Shown here: in pieces, positions 8,373-16,321 of the stretch | Layout of the letters: each line of letters begins with the position of its first letter | How positions within the stretch are numbered: position 1 is the first letter of the stretch | Origin: Conidiobolus incongruus B7586 | Lineage: Eukaryota > Entomophthoromycota > Entomophthoromycetes > Entomophthorales > Conidiobolaceae | Length of the DNA: 16,321 bases | Direction: 5' to 3' | Assembly: GCA_000697335.1 (NCBI GenBank) | Contig: JNEM01007591.1 | Coordinates: 1 to 16,321 of the forward strand | Position numbers and translations under genes: made by a program | The notes under the pieces: generated by a model | Seen by the model: only the letters and a program-made list of their open reading frames with translations | Databases searched by the model: none | Told to the model about the DNA's origin: nothing

Positions 8373-9077
8373 CATTTGAAATAACACAATTAATATTTAG
8401 TCCTATTTAACAACTTAAAACTATATTTGTTTCAAATTCTGATATAAAAATTCTTTAAACCTTAATAATCAATGTTTTGCAATAAGATAATGAATATTTT
8501 ATAATATTGGAATTATTATTAATTAAATTCAAATATATATCTCATACAATAAATTTTAAAATAGTTTAATTGATTTTACAGTATCATAAATCTCTTTAAA
8601 AAATCTAAGCTTTTATTAAAAAGTTATACAAGAAAATAGATACAATGAAAGATCATATAGTTAATCTATAAAGTTGGCTATCATTACATTTAAACAAATA
8701 ATATATTTTGGTATATCAATTTTATACAATATGTATTAAATGAATTAGTGATTATGTGTTATAATAAGGATTCGAAAAAATATTTTAAAATAATATTAAA
8801 ATTTATTCAAGTCAATTAAAATATATCATTGAATAATACAATTTATGAATAATGATTAATAATATTGATTGAATTGATATTTTAATATATGAATTAAAAG
8901 ATTTTTATACAATATGATGAAATCCCATTAAATTGTAACACATATTAAAAACTATAAATATTGAACCCCGGAAAATCCATTATAAATTGAATAAAATAGA
9001 ATGAATTAAACTATATATCTTTAATTAATAATATTAGCGCTTTTCGATATTAAATTACTTATATATTTATATTTAAG

Positions 9078-11539
9078 ATGACTGAAAAATTAAAGAATAA
9101 TGAATCTAGTTTTGAAGCCGATTCCGACGAAGTTATATTAATTCCTCAGGTATTAAAATAACTTATAAGATTTGATAAATTATTAATAATATTTTATAGA
9201 GTTCCAGTTTAAAAACGCCTGATAAGAGAGGAACTAATAATGTAACATCTAAAAGAAAATATTTAAGGTAAATAAGTAAATTAATAATGTAATGGTGATA
9301 TTCATTCAATGGGTTAAAGTCCTACCAATTTTTATCATAATGACTTACATAGACCTAAAATTAAACCTACTTCCCTACAACCGATATTAGAGAATAAGAC
9401 CACTTTACATAGTCAACTTCCAAGTATGTTTAATTACTAAACTGTATTTCTTACTATTCTAATTTACATATTTCATAAATAGATAATAATATTAACAGAC
9501 TGGTATTATATTATTTTAAATATTTTTAAAACGAGTATATTTACTATTCTATACAGTCAATTCCTTTCAAATCTACAAGTGCATTGAGTAATAATAAGCA
9601 TTCAATTACTAGTAGTTCAAGTACAAAAAGAACTATACCAACGAGTAATCAAACACCCAACAAAAAGCCCAATTTAGTGGCTCATATGAAGACAAAGGCT
9701 GAATCCAACCAATTTTGCATTACTTGGGATGTTGATAAAATTATGATTGGCACAAGATTAACATCTGAGTATTCAGGTCCCATGCAGTTGAAGTTTATTG
9801 ACAATGAATTTCGATTGATGAAAACGACTGATGGGGTCTATCATCATAGTGACAATGTAGTTATTAAAGCTAGCTATTTTGACAAATTCTTTATACATTT
9901 AAGTCCTCCTCTTATCTGTATGTTTTTAACCAAGTGTCCAAAAAATTTTCCTAATTCATCCGAAGTAAGAGGTAAACACTACTCTCACTGTTATGAGTAT
10001 CAACTAATATATTACATAGTGCATTCTGTAGACCCTGACAAACGAAGAGTCACTTTTTTCCTAGAAAGAAATTCCAAATTAGACGATGTAATGTCTGCCA
10101 AGTTTAAGAATATATTTCCCAAATGTTGGGCTGATAGTGATTTTAATGGATTTATTACAAAGTCCGTTGATAATACGCAACCAAGTAGCCATAACTCACC
10201 CGGTAGTCCTTCCCACCACGATAATATTATATCCAATTATCTTGAATCAGGTGATCATCATATCAATTTGGGATCTTCTCAGAGTCAAGATCGAACTAAT
10301 GCAGTGGTTGAAATCCACTCCTCTCCAGAAATATCAATTGAAAACTCTACAAACTTTCCAGCTCAAAGGTCAACTCCTGAAAACCTTAATGGTTCACAGC
10401 ACTCTGACGTTTATCAAAATGAAGTGAATGGAAATATTAAAAATACAAACTCATCTGAATATACAATATTAGAAAAATCATTTATCAATATGAAAACCGG
10501 ATCATCCATCTATAACCCCAGCAATCTCTCTCCAACTCCATCATCAAATATCCACGGCACATCGACAACACCCACTAGAACTACGAGGAGTAAAGCACGT
10601 CCCCCGTCGCCCGATTTCGACCCTGAAATGACGAGATGGATTTCCGAATTTAGTAATTCAGACAATGTAATTACCCATCAATTCCCTAACAACAAATCCA
10701 TAACAATTCATGGTGACGATCTTTTCAGACTAAAGTCCGGTATCTTTTTAAACGACACGCTCATCGAATTTTACTCGCAATGGATCTTAATGAAACGTAT
10801 TGAAGAGTTACCAGAATTAAAGGACCAAGCGTATATATTCAACACCTTCTTTTATACATTTATCCAGAAGGGGAACTTTGAAAGGCTAAGGAAATGGATA
10901 TCCAAAGTAGATTTATTCAACAAGGAGTACGTGTTCATTCCAATTAATGAGGATTTCCACTGGTATGTAGCACTTATATGCCATTTGCCCAAGTTCAATC
11001 CATTTGAAAGTATTCCAACCTCCAAACAAGGCCTCAAGCCTAAAGAGCCTACACCCACTCAGTATCCCACCATCTTCATCTTCGATTCGCTTAAACTCCG
11101 GCATCCCAAAACCTTCGAGCACTTAGATCAATTCCTTCTTGAGGAATACAAAATTCGCCATCCCGACAAATTCACAGATATAGATAATTCCAAATTCGAA
11201 AATACTAAATTAACCCAACACTATTATGCAAAAGTAATAGGTCAAAACAACTACAGTGATTGCGGCGTGTACTTACTCTACTACCTTAAGAACTTCTTCC
11301 AAAACCCCTCAGCTCAAAGAGATTCCATCTGTACGGACAGGTCCATCAAGCTGGAGTTGCAGCCCAATATGAAAACCATGCGTCGCGAAATCCTCTCCAC
11401 CATTCATCAGTTGTTCCAGTCGCGCGACTGTCCTAATCTCCTGGAGACTGTGGACGATTTGGACTCAAGTCAATTTGATATCAGTAAATCTAATGAAGCA
11501 AATAACGATAATGATGATTTAATCATTGAAGATTCTTGA
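9078..11539 (+). CDS. ULP2: SUMO protease, Ulp2/SENP6-7 type (C48 peptidase)
   Basis: This cysteine protease should remove SUMO, and trim poly-SUMO chains, from nuclear proteins. I build five exons: 9078-9149, 9200-9267, 9353-9423, 9483-9502 and 9557-11539, giving 737 residues; the fourth is a 20-nt microexon needed to keep frame. Introns are GT-AG, 50 to 85 nt. The C48 catalytic domain covers about residues 440-700: His545 (FHWYVALI), Asp587 (FIFDSLKLRHP), Gln640 and Cys646 (GQNNYSDCGVYLL). The 41 residues between His and Asp form the insertion typical of Ulp2/SENP6/7 rather than Ulp1. A conserved N-terminal block (about 115-265) precedes a Ser/Asn-rich disordered linker (about 270-430). Basic KRKYLRPKIK across exons 2 and 3 looks like a nuclear localisation signal. 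SUMO-interaction-like motifs occur at DEVILIP (17-23), VVEI (about 327-330) and DDLIIEDS at the C-terminus. The gene is AT-rich at its 5' end and richer in G and C toward its 3' end. Confidence 0.88.
9483..9502 (+). other. 20-nt microexon of the SUMO protease
   Basis: Exon 3 ends in phase 1 at 9423 (donor GTATGT) and the long last exon begins in phase 0 at 9557 (acceptor CAG), so joining them directly breaks the frame. The 20 bases here, with acceptor TAG before and donor GTATTA after, restore it and add residues NNNINRL. The call is inferred from splice logic alone. Confidence 0.55.
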
Positions 11540-12303
11540 TTCAATATTACTAACGATGTATCAATATAATTAAATTTTAATAAATATATATATTATAATC
11601 ACTCTAAATAATGAAGAATTGAGAAAACTATATATTTTTAATAGTGGATATTTAGGACATAAATCTAGTTATCCATATTGATTGTGATTAGAAATTTTAA
11701 GAATAACTCTGGTCCCGAATTTGGATGTTTTTTCAATTGTTTATTTTCTATAACCAATAACAAAATACTTCGATAATTCAAATTTGGTATGCATATTACT
11801 AACAGATTAACGTAATTTGCTTTTAAGTGATCTGTTATAATTTGAATTATAAATATTTTTTTATATACGTCATTATTGACGAATAATTATTTGATAATTA
11901 TGTGATTTTTATATTAATTTATATAGTTTTTTATATTCAAAATTTGGTGATTTAATGTGATTAATTAATAAGTATTGTTTATAAAGTCTATTTGGCTTTG
12001 ATTATCCAATATATAACTGTCAAATGTAAAGAAAGCATATGTTAAACTTATATGGAAAAATATAATATATATGCTATTAAATAAATTAATTAAATATTTT
12101 CTCATAATTATTATTATTACTAAAATTAATCGATTAAAAATTGAGTTAATAATAATTTGTCATTCTACATTAAACTCTTAACTAAATTCTTATAAAACCA
12201 TAAAATTCAAATTTATTTAATTTAGATTAAATTTCCAATTGATTGGACTATTAATACAAGAATCTCTGTTCCTTATTAATGATAAAATTAATAATAAAAA
12301 GAA
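11540..12303. other. AT-rich intergenic region between protease and cullin
   Basis: AATAAA at 11579-11584, 39 bases past the protease stop, is a plausible polyadenylation signal. On the - strand a 73-codon stop-free run covers 11668-11886 (stop at 11665-11667), but it has no ATG near its start and matches nothing I know. The rest, including the cullin promoter, shows no recognisable element. Confidence 0.6.
11579..11584 (+). terminator. candidate polyadenylation signal of the SUMO protease
   Basis: AATAAA lies 39 bases after the stop codon. Position and motif agree with a polyadenylation signal, but the DNA is so AT-rich that chance is possible. Confidence 0.35.
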
Positions 12304-14811
12304 ATGGAACAACTATTTGATACAAATTTACCTGACAGTAGTTTCGATTCTACTTGGAATTTTTTAGAACCTAGACTGGATTTCGTACTTCAAGAAACTG
12401 AAAAAGGTTTAAGTTATGCTCATTATATGAGTATTTATACGTAATTCAGATTATTCATTCTATATTACATTTTACTAAGTATGTTAAATTTAGTGCTATT
12501 TATAACCATTGTTTGAAGAGTAGTAAGGATCAATCTGGTAACCAAAATAAATAATTATACAATTTATCTATTAATATGAAATAAATTAATCAAATTTATA
12601 GCTCAATTTGAAGATTTAACAGGAAATCCGGACTCCTTATATTATCGTTTACAAGAATTTTTAAAAAATCACGTATCAAACTTACGATATGTAATATATA
12701 TAGTAAATTGAATTTGAATATATTTAAACTTATTCTATTGGGTTTTTTAGACTGAGAATAATACTTTAAACGAGAGTTTATTGATTCATTATAAAAATAA
12801 CTGGGATAAATTTACTATGGCCGCTAAAACAATTCATAATATGTTTGGGTATATGAATAAACAGAGTTATAGAAGAACTACAGCTGGAAATGGTTTTCAT
12901 GACGTTTATACCGTAAGTTTACTTTTTTATTATATATATTTAATATCATTTATTTAATTGTTTTAGCTCGCTCTAAACTGTTGGAAAGAGAATATCTTTA
13001 CACCAAGCTCTGAAGCTTTAACTAAAACCATGTTGAGTATGATTGAAAGGCAAAGAAATGGTGAAATTATTGATCATAATTTGATTAAAGTTACTCTGGA
13101 CTCTTACGTCACCCTTGGTTTCGAAGTGTCTACCCGCGTTGACGCTACCTTAAATATTTATAAGGAAAGTTTCCAAAATGATTTTTTAAAACAGACCGAA
13201 GAATACTACTCTCGTCACGCTAAAGCTTTTCTCTCTGATCACACTATTCCTGAATATGTCGATCATGCTCTCAAATGCATTAAGGATGAGAACGATCGCT
13301 TGGCAAGTTACCTTCATCACTCTTCTACTACGCCTTTGATTGAAGTATGTCATGAACAACTCATCAAGAACTATGCTCCTCTCATTCAAGAAGAATTTCA
13401 GACTCTACTGGATAATGAACGTCGTTCCGATATGTCCAAAGTTATTAGTTTACTCAATATGATTCCTGGTGGCACCGATCCTTTGAAGGTCAAATTTGAA
13501 CAACATGTCAAATTGTTCGGTTTACAGAGCATTGAACAATTGGTTAACAACGCTAAGGAAACTGTTGATCCCAAGGAATACATTGACTGCCTACTTTTCA
13601 CCCAAAAGAAATTCTCCAATTTGGTTAATGAAGCCTTCAACAACGATCCTGGATTTATTGCATCTTTGGATAAGGCCTGCAGTGAATTGGTCAATCGCAA
13701 CAAGCTCACCCAAAAAGAAGGAGTTACCAAGTCTTCAGAACTCTTGGCTCGTTACTGCGATGCTGCTCTCCGTAAAGGTTCTAAGATGACTGAAGAGAGC
13801 GACTTGGAACAATTGTTAAAAGATGCTATGACTATCTTCAGATACATCGAAGATCAAGATGTCTTCCAGAAATTTTACTCCAGAATGTTGGCCAAGCGTC
13901 TCGTCAATGGCACTTCATCATCCGAAGACGGCGAAATCAATATGATCTCCAAGCTTAAGGACTCATGTGGTCAAGAATACACATACAAGCTCCAAAAGAT
14001 GTTCACCGATGTTGGATCCAGCAAAGATCTCAACGAAACCTTCTTCAATCAGCTCTTTAACCAAGATCTCAAGGATTCCGACATTGATTTCTACACAATG
14101 GTCATCAGTTTCGCCTCTTGGCCACTCACATCAACAACTACAAACTTTACTCTTCCTGCAGGTCTTACCACCTATCAGGAAAGATTCCAAAGATTCTACA
14201 CACATCAATACAATGGCAGAAAGCTGAACTGGCTTTACCACTTGTGTAAGGGTGAAATCAAGGCTCAGTACGCTCACTCCAAAATCCCATACACCTTTAT
14301 TGTATCTACCTACCAAATGGCCATCCTGATCCTCTTCAATGATCTTGACAGCATATCTTACGAATCGCTCCGCGAGCGCACTCAACTCGAAGAGGATGTT
14401 CTCAATGGACAGCTCGGCATTCTCATCAAAGCCAAGATCCTTCTGCTGTCCCAGGGCAGCAAGGTGGGCGAAGCCAACTCCGTGTATTCCTTCAACCCCG
14501 ACTTCAAGAGCAAGAAGATCCGTGTGAATCTCAATCTCCCTGTGAAGAGCGAAGTCAAGCAAGAAACCGAAGATACGCACCAATCCATCAACGAAGATCG
14601 CAAGCTCTACATCCAAGCAGCAATTGTCCGAGTGATGAAGACGCGCAAGACTCTACTCTATGTCAAACTGGTGCAAGAAGTTTTGCAGCAAATCTCCACC
14701 CACTTCAAGCCCCAAGTAGCTGACATTAAAAAATCCATTGACGTTTTGATTGAGAAGGAGTACATTGAAAGAGATACCGAGGATAAGAATACTTTGAAAT
14801 ATTTAGCTTAA
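12304..14811 (+). CDS. CUL1: cullin 1, SCF ubiquitin ligase scaffold
   Basis: Cullin 1 is the scaffold of SCF E3 ligases: its N-terminus holds Skp1 and F-box proteins, and its C-terminus holds the RING protein Rbx1 and E2. I build five exons: 12304-12440, 12494-12537, 12602-12690, 12751-12912 and 12967-14811, giving 758 residues against 776 in human CUL1. Introns are GT-AG, 53 to 64 nt. Both Skp1-binding helices are recognisable (YMSIYTAIYNHC at 41-52; HDVYTLALNCWKENIF at 140-155), pointing to CUL1 rather than other cullins. Cullin repeats fill about 20-400. The cullin homology region follows, with FQKFYSRMLAKRLV at 444-457. The C-terminal winged helix has IVRVMKTRK, with the NEDD8-accepting Lys702, 56 residues from the end exactly as in human, and finishes in the typical KYLA. 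The yeast orthologue is CDC53. The four introns all lie in the first 663 bases. Bases 14340-14560 are notably rich in G and C compared with the 5' exons. Confidence 0.97.
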
Positions 14812-15085
14812 ATTAAAATTTTCTAATCATTTTTTATTATTATTTAAAAACTTAAATGTTTTATTATTTGTTTAATTTCTTTTTAAATTAAGAATATTTT
14901 AATTAATTTCTAATTTTTAATGAAAAAAAAATTAATTAAAAATTAATATTTCAAAAGTATTAAAATATTTTTATATTAATTATCATTATACTTTAATTAA
15001 TCTTAATCAAATACTATAGACTTATTTTGATGTTATAAATGATTAATTTTAATTATATTAAACATTGAGAATTCATAATTATGAT

Positions 15086-15152
15086 AAAGTGATCTAATCA
15101 TGATCACTTTTCAATTTAGGATCTATCATTCAACAAGAATTAATCTCTTGTT
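15086..15152. repeat. two adjacent short inverted repeats
   Basis: AAAGTGATC (15086-15094) faces GATCACTTT (15102-15110), a perfect 9-bp stem with a 7-nt loop. AACAAGA (15132-15138) faces TCTTGTT (15146-15152), a perfect 7-bp stem, also with a 7-nt loop. The stems contain several G-C pairs in very AT-rich DNA. Their role is unknown; they lie about 275 bases past the cullin stop. Confidence 0.45.
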
Positions 15153-15569
15153 CCGAGTTTATATTGATATTGTATCTCATATGATGAATTATATAACTTA
15201 ATACGGTGAATTATCAATACTTAATATATCTAAAATAATAACCACATATTTTTAAATTTATAAAACTTTAAATATTTTATTAATAATTTAATTTTTATAG
15301 AGATTATTCTATTAATTTAATTTTTTATTAAAAACAAAATAGTCATTTTAAAAAAATTCTCAAAAGATATATAATAAAATATTTAATTTAAATTATAAAA
15401 ATATGAATTGAAAATTTATTTATTATGATTTAATGATTTGTAAATAATTTATTATTTTTTTAATATCATTTGGTTAAATGCTCTATTATACTGAGATATA
15501 GAATTCATAAAACTAATTTAGAAATATTAGTATGGAAATTAAGAAATGGCAAATTTTTTAATTTCTGAT

Positions 15570-15597
15570 CTTTCAAACATATTATACATTTTGAAAG
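15570..15597. repeat. 8-bp inverted repeat left of the mariner fragment
   Basis: CTTTCAAA (15570-15577) and TTTGAAAG (15590-15597) form a perfect dyad with a 12-nt centre, about 120 bases before the transposase start. It could be internal to the transposon's left end or mere chance. Confidence 0.3.
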
Positions 15598-15719
15598 ACT
15601 ATATATATATAAAATATATAGGAAAATAAATATTTTCAAACTATATATATATATATTCAATTTTAATTATTTTTTTTATTAAAATATTTTGATTTTAAAA
15701 TTTACACTTAAATTTAATC

Positions 15720-16321
15720 ATGTTTAAACTAGATTGTGATTATCAAAAGGCTTTTATTTTTGTATCTTTAAAACTTAACTATAAACCCTTTAAAATCATC
15801 TAAAACTTATAAACAGTTTATAGAGATGGTGCTTTATCTAAAACTACCATATATTGCTGGATTTGTGATTTTAAAGCTAGAAGGGATATTATTCAAAATT
15901 TACCAAAATCTAAAAGATTAATTTCTACTGTTATTCTTTTACTTACCAATAGAGTAAAAAAATATATTAAGAAATACCTTTTTATTTCTGTTAGAGAACT
16001 ATCAAAGCAATTTAATATTAATTATACAAGCATGTTATATTTACTTAAGTTTAAACTTAGATTAATTAATAAAAATACAAAATAGATACCTTATAATTTA
16101 ACAGAAACCTAAAAGAAAATTAGAGTAGCTATAGCTAAACTAAACTTATTAAGGTATAACCAAAAACAAAGGTTTTTACAGTGAATACTTGTAATTGATG
16201 AATTTTAAATTCCTTTATATAATCCTTTACTTAAAAATAAAACAAAATGTTAGGTTAAGCTAAATCAATCCCCTCTACAAATTCTAATGAATAAGCACTT
16301 TAAATATAAGTGAATGTTAAT
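15720..16321 (+). mobile_element. decayed mariner-family (Tc1/mariner, DDE) transposase, 5' part
   Basis: From an ATG at 15720 one frame runs to the window edge and matches mariner transposases along its length: the paired helix-turn-helix region (VYRDGALSKTTIYCW, then KSKRLIS; mariner has VYGDGALS and the W-x-x-F pattern), a second DNA-binding helix (SVRELSKQFNI), the linker where mariner reads WVPHxL (here stop-IPYNLTE), and the first catalytic Asp in VIDEF (mariner T-G-D-E-K-W). Eight in-frame stops interrupt it, at 15801, 15810, 16083, 16110, 16182, 16206, 16251 and 16311, so this copy cannot make transposase. The last two catalytic Asp residues and the right terminal repeat lie beyond the window. 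The frame itself is not shifted, so decay seems to be mainly by base substitution. Confidence 0.82.

Larger units (their letters stand above)
8141..9077. other. intergenic region upstream of the SUMO protease
   Basis: This is 937 bases of AT-rich DNA on the 5' flank of both the tRNA (- strand) and the protease (+ strand). It holds a 49-codon - strand frame (8177-8326, listed separately) and a perfect 17-bp inverted repeat at 8356-8372. From about 8400 to 9077 I see only A/T-rich sequence, with no recognisable gene or motif. Confidence 0.6.
14812..15719. other. AT-rich region between cullin and the mariner fragment
   Basis: About 900 bases, nearly all A/T, with TA repeats at about 15600-15655. 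It contains small inverted repeats, listed separately. No AATAAA lies close after the cullin stop. The left terminal repeat of the mariner copy should lie in the last few hundred bases, but I cannot identify it without the right end. No gene is evident. Confidence 0.6.

Noticed and set aside
10137-10427. 96-codon + frame inside the SUMO protease linker
   Set aside because: It overlaps the long protease exon in another frame, in the low-complexity Ser/Asn region, and encodes a repetitive Ile/Leu/Gln-rich peptide without family features.
12538-12552. Reading through cullin intron 2 instead of splicing
   Set aside because: It hits a stop within five codons, whereas splicing GTAACC to TAG gives continuous cullin sequence, so the intron is real.
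13398-13730. 110-codon - strand frame inside the cullin
   Set aside because: It is antisense to the conserved cullin repeats, has no recognisable motif, and the + strand frame explains the sequence fully.
14131-14616. 161-codon open frame on the - strand inside the cullin
   Set aside because: It lies opposite the most GC-rich part of a certain gene. Its composition mirrors cullin codons (few stops arise opposite GC-rich codons) and its protein shows no domain. It is a shadow frame.
9078-14811. Possible functional cluster of the SUMO protease and cullin
   Set aside because: Both belong to ubiquitin-like pathways, but they have separate promoters, a 764-base gap and no shared regulatory motif. 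Adjacency in a eukaryotic genome is weak evidence.
15600-15655. TA-rich tandem runs left of the mariner copy, considered as terminal repeats
   Set aside because: They are simple TA tracts like many others in this DNA. Terminal repeats cannot be assigned without the element's right end.

Overview
The window reads as very AT-rich nuclear DNA of a fungus. It carries five complete protein genes, all on the + strand: a coronin, a seven-transmembrane receptor, the trifunctional tryptophan enzyme, a Ulp2-type SUMO protease and a CUL1-type cullin. A tRNA-Arg lies on the - strand and a decayed mariner transposase runs off the right end. The glutaminase/IGPS/PRAI fusion in that order is a fungal hallmark. 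Short GT-AG introns (50 to 85 nt, donors almost always GTA), extreme AT richness and a rhodopsin-like receptor together suggest an early-diverging zygomycete-grade fungus, possibly Entomophthoromycotina such as Conidiobolus. The genus is a guess; the kingdom is well supported.

Layout. 1-1673 is AT-rich DNA with one faint coding-like relic (about 603-1010). 1674-3352 is a six-exon coronin of 461 residues. 3906-4772 is an intronless 288-residue 7TM receptor. 5405-7639 is the intronless 744-residue tryptophan enzyme, with a perfect Gcn4-type site 446 bp upstream. 8068-8140 is tRNA-Arg(CCT) on the - strand, followed by a small - strand reading frame (8177-8326) with a weak MZT1-like look. 9078-11539 is a five-exon SUMO protease of 737 residues that includes a 20-nt microexon. 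12304-14811 is a five-exon CUL1 of 758 residues with its neddylation lysine. 14812-15719 is AT-rich and has small inverted repeats. 15720 to the end is a mariner transposase fragment full of transition-type stops.

The genes do not form a pathway. They are ordinary housekeeping and signalling genes: actin dynamics, sensing, tryptophan synthesis, SUMO removal and SCF ubiquitin ligase. The SUMO protease and cullin both belong to ubiquitin-like pathways, but nothing in the sequence says that their adjacency matters.

Two trends run across the window. Introns cluster at the 5' ends of genes, and coding GC rises toward the 3' ends, most clearly in the cullin and the protease. I found no CRISPR array, operon-like defence cluster or clearly new system. 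The best leads are the Gcn4 site, the receptor, the SUMO-interaction motifs and microexon of the protease, and the small - strand frame.
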